A stretch of DNA of 64,000 bases, from positions 1,240,001 to 1,304,000 of the forward strand of contig NZ_CP029425.2 in assembly GCF_002278135.3 (NCBI RefSeq), read 5' to 3'. A model generated the notes under the pieces. The model saw only the letters and a program-made list of their open reading frames with translations. It did not search any database and had not been told where the DNA came from. Source of the DNA: Bradyrhizobium ottawaense (GTDB taxonomy: Bacteria > Pseudomonadota > Alphaproteobacteria > Rhizobiales > Xanthobacteraceae). Made by a program: the position numbers and the translations under genes. The stretch's first letter is position 1, and every line of letters starts with the position of its first letter. Positions 1 through 6,544 of this stretch are shown here, piece after piece.

Positions 1-46
1 CCGCGCCTGCGGCCAAATGCGTCAGGACGTGACTTTCGAACTTTAC

Positions 47-64
47 AAACCGTCTGGTCGGTTT
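47..64. promoter_or_regulatory. Inverted repeat, possible TetR-type operator
   Basis: Arms AAACCG and CGGTTT are separated by six bases (TCTGGT), in an AT-richer patch near the left edge. The form resembles operators of TetR-family repressors. The nearest visible gene is the lipoprotein gene about 145 bases downstream; a gene beyond the left edge could equally be the target. The pattern is seen directly; the role is inference. Confidence 0.25.
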
Positions 65-210
65 TATAAGACCGGGCACTGGGGCAGCCCAACGCTTCCG
101 AAACGCCCCGGACGAAGCCGAGGGTTGGCAATGGTGAGCCCCGCAGCCGCGTCCGGTCCCTGACGTGGCTGCGGTCGCCATCGCCAGAACAGTGCCAAGA
201 GGAGTCTGGA

Positions 211-873
211 ATGAATCGCTCGATCGCGGTGCGCGGTCCGGGAACGCTGGTGCTTTGCGTGGCCGTGGCCGGCTGCGCGTCGATCGCGCCGGTACCCTAT
301 TCGGAGATGGCGTCCTCGGCCTACATGGCGCCGGACAAATCGGACGTCTCCGGCCGCGTACCCTACCGCTATTCCACGCCGGTCGACTGGCGCATCTATA
401 GCAAAGTGATCCTCGATCCCGTCGTGGTCTATCGTGGCCGGGATCATCAGTTCGGCGACATGTCCGGCAGGGACAAGGCGACGCTCGCTGCCTACATGCA
501 GAACTGTTTCGCCGACCGGCTGCGCGGCCGCTTCGTGCTGGTGCGCGAGCCCGGGCCGAACACGCTGCGGATCAGGCTGACACTCACCGGCGCCGTCGCC
601 AACACGCCGGTGCTCGGCACGCTCTCGCGCTTCGACCTTGCCGGCGCCGTCTACAACGGCGTGCAGGCGGCGCGCGACGGCGAGGGGACGATGACCGGCT
701 CGGTCGTCTACGGCGTCGAGATCTTCGACGCAACGACCTCGCGGCTGCTCTCCGCCTACGTCACCAAGCAATACCCCGCTGCCTACGACATCAAGGCCAC
801 CGCCGGCGCGCTCGCGGCCGCCACGGCGGGCCTCGACAAGGGCGCCGACGCGCTGATGGCGCAGCTGAACTGA
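211..873 (+). CDS. DUF3313-like lipoprotein
   Basis: The 220-residue product starts with a hydrophobic segment ending in a lipobox (VAGC, Cys near residue 22), so it is probably a lipid-anchored envelope protein. The rest resembles the DUF3313 family: a conserved 'YSKVILDPVVVY' strand and a 'VEIFDATTSRLLSAYVTKQYP' region near the C-terminus. No enzymatic motif is visible and the function of this family is not known to me. A good ribosome site (AAGAGGAG) precedes the ATG. The DUF2147 gene follows after about 30 bases, so the two may be co-transcribed. Confidence 0.75.
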   Translation: MNRSIAVRGPGTLVLCVAVAGCASIAPVPYSEMASSAYMAPDKSDVSGRVPYRYSTPVDWRIYSKVILDPVVVYRGRDHQFGDMSGRDKATLAAYMQNCFADRLRGRFVLVREPGPNTLRIRLTLTGAVANTPVLGTLSRFDLAGAVYNGVQAARDGEGTMTGSVVYGVEIFDATTSRLLSAYVTKQYPAAYDIKATAGALAAATAGLDKGADALMAQLN

Positions 874-906
874 CGCCGCGATCCATTCAACGAAAGGTGT
901 TTGCTG

Positions 907-1476
907 ATGAACATTCTCCTTCGCTTCGTGCTGCGCATCGCGATCACGATCGTGATGCTGGCGTTTGGCGGCCGCGCCGGCGCCGTCACGCCGACAGATC
1001 CGAGCGGCACCTGGCTGGTCGAGGACGGCCGCGCGCGAATCCGCCTCGAGCGCTGCGGGCCCTCACGCGATCGCCTCTGCGGCTTCATCGTCTGGATGAA
1101 GGAGGCGGCCGACAAGCGCGGCCAGCCTTACCGCGACAGCCAGAATCCGGATCCGGACAAGCGCGCCCGCACATTGCTCGGCCACCAGCTCATCATGGGT
1201 CTGCAGGGAACGCCCGAGGGGCGCTTCGCCGGCGACATCTACAACGCCGAGGACGGCAAGTCCTACTCGGTGTCGATCTGGCGCGAGTCGCCTGATCGCC
1301 TCAAGCTCAAGGGCTGCCTCATCAAATTCCTGTGCCAGACCCAGACCTGGCAGCAGACCCTCGACGTGCTGCCCGGCCAGCTCGTCGGCCTCACCGGCGA
1401 TCTCAACGGCCCGCGCGCCGACAAGGAATGGGCGGCGGTGCCGGCCCCGAGGCCGATCCAGGCCAAAGCGAAGTAG
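907..1476 (+). CDS. DUF2147 domain secreted protein
   Basis: About 189 residues: a signal peptide (roughly residues 1-24, ending in GRAGA) followed by a single DUF2147 domain. Its typical core 'DPSGTWLVEDGRARIRLERC' leads into an internal 'LLGHQLIMGLQ' strand and a C-terminal 'CQTQTWQQ' motif. Members are small beta-rich exported proteins of unknown function. The ATG at 907 lies about ten bases after AAAGG; an in-frame TTG at 901 is the alternative. It follows the lipoprotein gene closely in the same direction. Confidence 0.75.
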   Translation: MNILLRFVLRIAITIVMLAFGGRAGAVTPTDPSGTWLVEDGRARIRLERCGPSRDRLCGFIVWMKEAADKRGQPYRDSQNPDPDKRARTLLGHQLIMGLQGTPEGRFAGDIYNAEDGKSYSVSIWRESPDRLKLKGCLIKFLCQTQTWQQTLDVLPGQLVGLTGDLNGPRADKEWAAVPAPRPIQAKAK

Positions 1477-1479
1477 TCT

Positions 1480-1791
1480 TCAGGAGGTCCGCAGCGCCCG
1501 GCGCAATTCGTCGAGCGCGTCCGCGAGCTGCTCGCGGTGTGCGATGTCGTCCTTGGGGAGGGCGGCGACGCTGACGGCGAGCTCACGCAGGATGCCGGCG
1601 AGGAGGCCGAAATTGAGGTGCAGGTGCACCGATTTGCGTTCGTCGGCCGCGCCGGGATGCTGCAGCACCAGCGCAACACCGCTGCCATCGAGCCGCGCCT
1701 CGAACCGCGACGAATGCTCGAAGGTGCCGACATAGAACTTGTCGGGATATTCGAGCGCGATCTCTGCTTTGTCGGGAACCGGCCTGGACAT
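1480..1791 (-). CDS. Conserved hypothetical protein, about 103 aa
   Basis: I do not recognise a named family. The protein is small and soluble, with no signal peptide or membrane segment: a beta-rich first half (LEYPDKFYVGTFEHSSRFEAR) and a helical second half ending in 'LADALDELRRALR'. The start at 1791 has a ribosome site (GAGGT) at sensible spacing; an in-frame ATG at 1815 lacks one. It is divergent from the Irr-like gene, and a perfect FNR/FixK-type box lies between them, so control by oxygen is possible. The stop codon sits four bases from that of the DUF2147 gene (convergent). Confidence 0.65.
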   Translation of the reverse strand: MSRPVPDKAEIALEYPDKFYVGTFEHSSRFEARLDGSGVALVLQHPGAADERKSVHLHLNFGLLAGILRELAVSVAALPKDDIAHREQLADALDELRRALRTS

Positions 1792-1871
1792 CTGAACCTC
1801 GTCGATATCAGCCATTTCTGGCCGGGAATAAACCCGGCTGCCTTGCGATAGGTCAGAGACGGCTTTCGAAT

Positions 1872-1885
1872 TTGATCCGGATCAA
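1872..1885. promoter_or_regulatory. FNR/FixK-type anaerobox
   Basis: The sequence TTGATCCGGATCAA is a perfect dyad matching the TTGA-N6-TCAA consensus of FNR/FixK/FnrN regulators. It lies in the divergent intergenic region between the small unknown gene (minus) and the Irr-like gene (plus). Activator sites normally sit at -41.5. That would put a leftward start near 1837, with a TATCGC element near -10, or a rightward start near 1920. The motif is observed; the regulation is inferred. Confidence 0.6.
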
Positions 1886-1979
1886 AGCCAGGCCGCCGCT
1901 TTTGCGATCGAATAGCAACTGGCGGGACCCGGCGCGGTGCGTCCTGCCCCCCTGAGCCGTGAGACGCGTGAGACGATCG

Positions 1980-2465
1980 ATGGACATCCAGGCCACGAAT
2001 ATCCCTGCGGTCGACGATAGCGGACCTGATGTCGCCGGCCTCGAGCTGCCGCCCGATGCGGGCGTGCAGCATTGTCTGCAATTGCTCGGCAATGCCGGCC
2101 TGCGCCCGACGCGCCAGCGCCTGGCGCTCGGCCAGTTGCTGTTCCTGCGCGGCCATCGTCATGTCACCGCCGAGAGCCTCTTCGAAGAAGCGATGGCGGC
2201 GAGCGCCGATCTGTCGCTCGCGACCGTCTACAACACGCTGAACCAGTTCACCGAGGCCGGCCTCTTGCGCCGGATCGCGGCCGACGGCATCAAGTCGTTC
2301 TTCGACACCGACACATCGGTGCACCCGCACTTCTATCTCGAAGGCGAGGATGTGCTGGTCGACGTCGCCGAAGGTCTCGCCTTCACCAAGATCCCCGAGG
2401 CGCTTCCCGGCCACGAGATCGCGCGGCTCGACGTCATCGTCCATTTGCGCCGCAAGCGCGCGTAG
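1980..2465 (+). CDS. irr: Irr-like Fur-family iron/heme-responsive regulator
   Basis: A Fur-superfamily regulator of about 161 residues. The winged-helix region 'AGLRPTRQRLALGQLLF...SLATVYNTLNQFTEAGLLRR' and the ending 'EIARLDVIVHLRRKR' match Irr of rhizobia much better than Fur, Mur or Zur. Irr represses or activates iron and heme genes according to heme status. Two hallmarks of B. japonicum Irr are missing: the N-terminal heme motif (GCPW) is absent and the central HHH heme-binding motif reads HPH, which suggests a second Irr-type paralogue. The start is taken at the ATG before DIQATN; an in-frame start exists at 1959. A FixK-type box lies about 100 bases upstream. Confidence 0.82.
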   Translation: MDIQATNIPAVDDSGPDVAGLELPPDAGVQHCLQLLGNAGLRPTRQRLALGQLLFLRGHRHVTAESLFEEAMAASADLSLATVYNTLNQFTEAGLLRRIAADGIKSFFDTDTSVHPHFYLEGEDVLVDVAEGLAFTKIPEALPGHEIARLDVIVHLRRKRA

Positions 2466-2486
2466 CGCCGGGGTAAGAGAAGCCGC

Positions 2487-4034
2487 CTAGCGCAGCCCTG
2501 CGCGCCGGAATCCTTCCAGATAGTGTTCGCGATCCCCGTCATTGGCCCACGGCAGTTGCGTCGCGATCCAGTGCAGGGAGATGTCGGGCTGGGTGCGGCG
2601 GAGCTCGCCCAGCGCCGTCTCCGCAAGCGTTCCGTCACCGGTCATGCCGGCGGAGACCGCGAGCACGCGGTAGGCGCCGGTGAGATCGCCGCGATGGCGG
2701 ATCGCCTCGCGCGCCAGCGCGATGGCCTCGTCATAACGGCGTTCGGTGAAGCGCGCATAGCCCGCGATGCCGTGATAGATCGCCAGCGACGGATCGCGCG
2801 GTGACAGCCGGATCGCCCGTTGGGCGGCCTCGAACGAATCCTTCGAGCGCCCGGCATAGGACAGCGCCAGTGCGTAATAGCCCTGCGCCAACGAGAAGTT
2901 CGGATTGAGTGCGAGCGCCTGCTCGAACTCGGACAGCGCGTCCGCAAGCCTGCGTGTCGAGAAGCAGACGCTGCCGAGGCCGACATGCGCCCAGGCATCC
3001 TCATGGTCGCAGCGCACCGCGGCCAGCGCGGCGGCTTCCGCCACCGGCGCCACGGTGGCGAGCTCGGCCCAGCCGAGATGCACGCCGAGCATGTAATTCG
3101 CCGCCAGCACCGACAGCGCCTGACCGTAATTCGGATCGATCCCGATCGCGCGTTCCAGCAGCGTCCGTGCGGCCTCGTGATCGCGCCGGGTCACGCGCCA
3201 ATAATGCGACAACGCCTGCATCAGGAAATCCCAAGCGTCCAGGCTCGCAGGTCCCTTGCGGTGGGCGCGAAAACTCTCGGCCGCGTGAATCTGCGGTTCG
3301 ATCGCCGCAGCGATCGCGTTGGTGATCTCGTCCTGGACGGCGAAGACGTCGACCAGCTCGCGGTCGTAGCGCTCGGCCCACAGATGGCTGCCTGACGTGG
3401 CATCGTTGAGCTGTGCGGTGATGCGCACCCGGTTGTTCGCCTTGCGCACGCTGCCTTCGATGACGTAGCGGACGCCGAGCTCCTCCGCGATCTGCCGGAG
3501 GTGGACTGCGCGCCCCTTGTAGGTGAAGGACGAGTTGCGCGCGATCACCATGAACCAGCGCTGCTTCGACAGCGCCGTGAGGATGTCCTCGCTGATCCCG
3601 TCGCCGAAATAGTCCTGCGCGGGATCGCCGCTCATGTTCTCGAACGCGAGCACCGCGATCGCCGGGCGGTCCCCCACGCGCGAGGGGGCGGGCCTGGCTT
3701 CGGCCGGCACGATCGACGCTGCCACATCTTCCCGGACCTCGCCGACGAAACGAAAGCCCTTGCGTGGGATGGTCTTGATCAGCCGCTGCGTCGCGCCGTC
3801 GTCGCCGAGCGCCTTGCGCGCGGCGTTGATGCGGCTGTTCAGCGCCGAATCCGAGATGATGCGATCGCTCCAGATCTGACTGATCAGGTCATCCTTGCTG
3901 ACCACACGCGCGCGTTGCGCGACGAGATAGAGCAAGAGATCGAACACCTGCGGCTGCAACGGCACGGCTGCCCCGCCGCAGGTGAGTTCCCGCAGGTCGC
4001 CGTCGAGCACGTTGTTTTCAAAGCGAAATCGCAC
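2487..4034 (-). CDS. Winged-helix (OmpR-type) transcriptional regulator with TPR region
   Basis: A 515-residue cytoplasmic regulator. Residues 1-100 form an OmpR/CadC-type DNA-binding winged helix ('VPLQPQVFDLLLYLV...INAARKALGDDG...IKTIPRKGFRFVG'). Residues about 125-240 are a FlgO-like/TolB-N-like segment ('IAVLAFENMSGDPAQDYFGDGISEDILTAL' is its signature), and tetratricopeptide-like helices follow to the C-terminus. It has no receiver domain or membrane segment, so the input signal is unknown. It starts at GTG. It is divergent from mddA, and a 22-base tandem repeat between the two genes is a plausible binding site. Confidence 0.8.
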   Translation of the reverse strand: MRFRFENNVLDGDLRELTCGGAAVPLQPQVFDLLLYLVAQRARVVSKDDLISQIWSDRIISDSALNSRINAARKALGDDGATQRLIKTIPRKGFRFVGEVREDVAASIVPAEARPAPSRVGDRPAIAVLAFENMSGDPAQDYFGDGISEDILTALSKQRWFMVIARNSSFTYKGRAVHLRQIAEELGVRYVIEGSVRKANNRVRITAQLNDATSGSHLWAERYDRELVDVFAVQDEITNAIAAAIEPQIHAAESFRAHRKGPASLDAWDFLMQALSHYWRVTRRDHEAARTLLERAIGIDPNYGQALSVLAANYMLGVHLGWAELATVAPVAEAAALAAVRCDHEDAWAHVGLGSVCFSTRRLADALSEFEQALALNPNFSLAQGYYALALSYAGRSKDSFEAAQRAIRLSPRDPSLAIYHGIAGYARFTERRYDEAIALAREAIRHRGDLTGAYRVLAVSAGMTGDGTLAETALGELRRTQPDISLHWIATQLPWANDGDREHYLEGFRRAGLR

Positions 4035-4040
4035 GTTTCT

Positions 4041-4084
4041 GTCGTCTCAAGCAAAAATCAAAGTCGTCTCAGGCGAAAATCAAC
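4041..4084. repeat. Two tandem 22-base direct repeats in a divergent promoter region
   Basis: Two adjacent copies, 4041-4062 and 4063-4084, match at 19 of 22 positions and share the core GTCGTCTCA followed by an A-rich tract. They start a few bases upstream of the winged-helix regulator's GTG and about 85 bases before mddA. OmpR-type winged-helix proteins commonly bind direct repeats about two helical turns apart, so this is a candidate operator for the adjacent regulator. The repeat is seen directly; the binding is inferred. Confidence 0.55.
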
Positions 4085-4167
4085 CGTCCGCGAAAGTCTG
4101 GGGGCGTCCGATCCGGCATGGTGCGAAGACCAAACAGTGCCGATGCCTCGGCACAACGGAGCGTTCT

Positions 4168-4956
4168 ATGACCCAACTTGATCACCAGGTTCATTCTATC
4201 AGCCCGGAGGTTGCGGGCTCACGCATTTTCAAGTTCATCGCCTTTCTGTACGGAATTGCGGCATATCTCGTGTTTTTCGTCACCATTCTCTACGCCATCG
4301 GCTTCGTCATGGGGCTGGTGGTGCCCAAGACCATCGATACCGGAACCGACACGCCGACGGCCGAAGCCGTCATCGTCAATCTCCTCCTGATGTCGCTGTT
4401 CGCCCTTCAGCACAGCGTGATGGCACGCAAGCAGTTCAAGGCGTGGTGGACGCAGTTCGTCCCCAAGCCGGTCGAGCGCTCGACATATGTGCTGTTCGCG
4501 AGTCTGTCATTGCTGCTCCTGTTCTGGCAGTGGCGTCCGCTGCCTGCGATCGTATGGAATGTCGAGAACCCGGATCTCGCCGTGACGTTGGTCACGCTGT
4601 CCTTCGCCGGGTGGATCCTGGTGTTCGCCAGCACCTACCTGATCAATCATTTCGAATTGTTCGGATTGCATCAGGTGACCAACCATCTGGTCGGCAAGGA
4701 GATGACGCCGCCGCGCTTCAGGACGCCGCTGCTCTACAATTTCGTCCGCCATCCGATCTATCTCGGCTTCATCATTGCGTTCTGGGCGGCGCCGACCATG
4801 ACCGCGGGGCATCTGCTGTTTGCGGTCGTCACCACGCTCTACATCTTCGTCGGCATCGCGCTGGAGGAGCACGACCTCGTCGCTCTCTTCGGCGACGAGT
4901 ACCGGCAGTACAAACAACGGGTGTCGATGCTTATTCCCTGGCGCCGGTCACTCTAG
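4168..4956 (+). CDS. mddA: Methanethiol S-methyltransferase (MddA type)
   Basis: A 262-residue integral membrane protein of the NnrU/isoprenylcysteine methyltransferase superfamily. It has about five to six hydrophobic helices and the C-terminal SAM-binding signature 'LLYNFVRHPIYLGFIIAFWAAP' region plus 'IALEEHDLVALFGDEYRQYKQRV'. Length and sequence match MddA, which methylates methanethiol to dimethyl sulfide with S-adenosylmethionine. I recall that B. diazoefficiens has characterised MddA proteins, and this looks like one. The ATG at 4168 starts the conserved N-terminus; the frame stays open upstream but there is no reason to use it. It is divergent from a winged-helix regulator. Confidence 0.78.
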   Translation: MTQLDHQVHSISPEVAGSRIFKFIAFLYGIAAYLVFFVTILYAIGFVMGLVVPKTIDTGTDTPTAEAVIVNLLLMSLFALQHSVMARKQFKAWWTQFVPKPVERSTYVLFASLSLLLLFWQWRPLPAIVWNVENPDLAVTLVTLSFAGWILVFASTYLINHFELFGLHQVTNHLVGKEMTPPRFRTPLLYNFVRHPIYLGFIIAFWAAPTMTAGHLLFAVVTTLYIFVGIALEEHDLVALFGDEYRQYKQRVSMLIPWRRSL

Positions 4957-5172
4957 CCTCGGCGCGGCACCGCGCGCGTCCGCCGAACGGAGGACGCTTG
5001 GCCGCGCCAACTGAGGTATGCGAGCATCTCGCACGCCCGTCCCCTCAACGTCCCCCGGGGTGATGTCCCCCTTCACCCCGACACCTCTCCCCACATTCCC
5101 ATCGGTCCCGACATATTGTGGACGAGGAGCGGGGAGAGGATTTCTTCCTCTTCATCAAACGGAGACGACCAA

Positions 5173-5595
5173 ATGAAACATGTCGGAAATTGCTTCTGTG
5201 GCGCGGTCACGATCGAGGTCACGGGCGCACCGGAGGCGATGGGCTATTGCCATTGCCGTTCCTGCCGCTCCTGGTCGGGCGGCCCGGTCAACGCCTTCAG
5301 CCTGTGGAAGCCCGAAGCCGTGCGCGTCACCGAAGGCGCCCAGAATGTCGAGACGTTTGCCAAGACGCCGCTCAGCGAGCGCAAATTTTGCAAGAAGTGC
5401 GGCGGCCATCTCATGACCAACCATCCGCCGCTCGGACTGGTCGACGTCTTCACCGCCACCATCCCGACGCTCGCATTCGCGCCCGGCGTTCACGTCAACT
5501 ATGCCGAGACCGTGCTGCCGATGCGCGACGGCCTGCCCAAGCTGAAGGATTTTCCGGCCGAGTTCGGCGGCAGCGGCGAGATGATGCAGGAGTAG
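5173..5595 (+). CDS. GFA/CENP-V family zinc-binding protein
   Basis: A 140-residue single-domain protein of the glutathione-dependent formaldehyde-activating (GFA, CENP-V) fold. Zinc ligands are visible as the N-terminal 'CFCGAV', the 'CHCRSCRSW' cluster and the later 'CKKCGGHL' pair. Members include S-hydroxymethylglutathione synthase, but most are of unknown substrate and the family name alone does not prove formaldehyde metabolism. The start follows a GGAG ribosome site. An apparent rho-independent terminator follows the stop codon. Confidence 0.85.
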   Translation: MKHVGNCFCGAVTIEVTGAPEAMGYCHCRSCRSWSGGPVNAFSLWKPEAVRVTEGAQNVETFAKTPLSERKFCKKCGGHLMTNHPPLGLVDVFTATIPTLAFAPGVHVNYAETVLPMRDGLPKLKDFPAEFGGSGEMMQE

Positions 5596-5609
5596 CGGCG
5601 CCGGTGTCG

Positions 5610-5636
5610 AGAGGGCGGCAACGCGCCGCCCTCTTT
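5610..5636 (+). terminator. Hairpin terminator after the GFA gene
   Basis: A ten-pair GC-rich stem (AGAGGGCGGC and its complement, five-base loop) is followed by TTT. It lies 15 bases after the GFA stop codon and just before the convergent cysteine-rich gene, so it may serve both strands. Confidence 0.6.
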
Positions 5637-5654
5637 GTAGAGAAGGATAACGGA

Positions 5655-5879
5655 TTAGCCGCCGCGCGATTCGACGACCTTGCGGCAGCTGTCCGAGAGC
5701 TTCGACTTGTTCTCGCGCAGGCAGGCATTCATCTGCGGCGGCTTGCCGATATGTTCGGCGCAGAATTTGCTGGCATCGCCACGGCAGGCCATTTGCTCCT
5801 GGACCGATGGACCGGATTGCGCAGCAGCGGGCAGGGCGGAAGCGGCGAGCAGCAGCGCGGCAACAGCTGAAATCTTCAT
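5655..5879 (-). CDS. Small secreted cysteine-rich repeat protein
   Basis: 74 residues with a clean signal peptide (MKISAVAALLLAASALPAAAQ) and a mature part of about 53 residues. The mature part has four cysteines in the pattern 'CRGDASKFCAEH...NACLRENKSKLSDSCRKVV', which matches one cysteine-rich repeat (Cys_rich_FGFR-like) unit. The small exported proteins of this type in rhizobia have no known function to me. The start is at the ATG that opens the signal peptide; a longer upstream frame is non-coding in character. Confidence 0.72.
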   Translation of the reverse strand: MKISAVAALLLAASALPAAAQSGPSVQEQMACRGDASKFCAEHIGKPPQMNACLRENKSKLSDSCRKVVESRGG

Positions 5880-6116
5880 AAAGCACCTCTCTGGAATCGA
5901 CGTTGTCCCGACCGGGATCAATCGGGCCGGACCATCTCGCGAAGGCCGTGCACGGGTCCATGCCATGTTCATGGCGTCGGCCCGGTGTCCCGGCCGCAGC
6001 GACCCCCATCTTCATGGCATGTATCCGCGCGCCGTCTTTTGTCATTCAGGCTGCACCTCGGCTGCGAAACCCGGTGATTGCATCGGGACGCCGAACGGGA
6101 AGCAGGAGAGCAAAGG

Positions 6117-6407
6117 ATGTCGAAGAGAGCTGGAGCGCTGAGTGCGGGGCTGACGGTCATGGCGCTGGCCGGCGCGGCGATGGTATCGCTGGGCACGAGC
6201 CCGGCACAGGCGGTGGTCTATTGCAAGACGGTCGGCGTGCCCAAGGGCTGCGTGGTGCGGCCGACGGCGGCGGTGGTGGTCGCGCCGGGAGCGCCGGTCG
6301 CAAGGGCCGCGGTCGCAACACCCGGCGTCGGCGCGCCCGGGGTCGGCGTGCGCGCGGGAACGCCGATGAATCGCGGCGGCCCGGTCAATCGTGTCGGCGT
6401 GCGCTGA
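6117..6407 (+). CDS. Small secreted hypothetical protein, Gly/Pro/Val-rich
   Basis: 96 residues. A strong ribosome site (AGGAGAG) precedes an ATG that opens a signal peptide ending in SPAQA. The mature protein begins 'VVYCKTVGVPKGCVVRP', with two cysteines, and continues as a low-complexity tail of Val, Ala, Gly and Pro (VAPGAPVARAAVATPGVG and so on). No enzymatic motif is present. The N-terminal YCKTVGVPKGC segment resembles other short exported Bradyrhizobium proteins that I cannot name. A terminator hairpin lies about 95 bases downstream. Confidence 0.65.
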   Translation: MSKRAGALSAGLTVMALAGAAMVSLGTSPAQAVVYCKTVGVPKGCVVRPTAAVVVAPGAPVARAAVATPGVGAPGVGVRAGTPMNRGGPVNRVGVR

Positions 6408-6502
6408 TATTTCCATTCGATTGAATTGATTGCATCGCCTCGGGCCCAGGGCGCTCTGCGGACGACCCCCCCGTCCTCCGCCGGCAAATCACCCGGCCCG
6501 TT

Positions 6503-6544
6503 CCCTCTCTCCGCGCGTCCCACACGTTCGGAGAGGGGGCTTTT
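6503..6544 (+). terminator. Hairpin terminator between convergent genes
   Basis: The arms CCCTCTCTCCG and CGGAGAGGGGG (one G:T wobble) are separated by 14 bases and followed by CTTTT. The hairpin ends at the stop codon of the convergent sensor kinase gene and probably terminates the small secreted protein transcript. Confidence 0.55.

Noticed and set aside
5000..5172. A coding extension of the GFA protein upstream of 5173
   Set aside because: The frame is open to 5116 but codes for a Ser/Arg-rich stretch, and the GGAG ribosome site and the conserved domain both point to the ATG at 5173.
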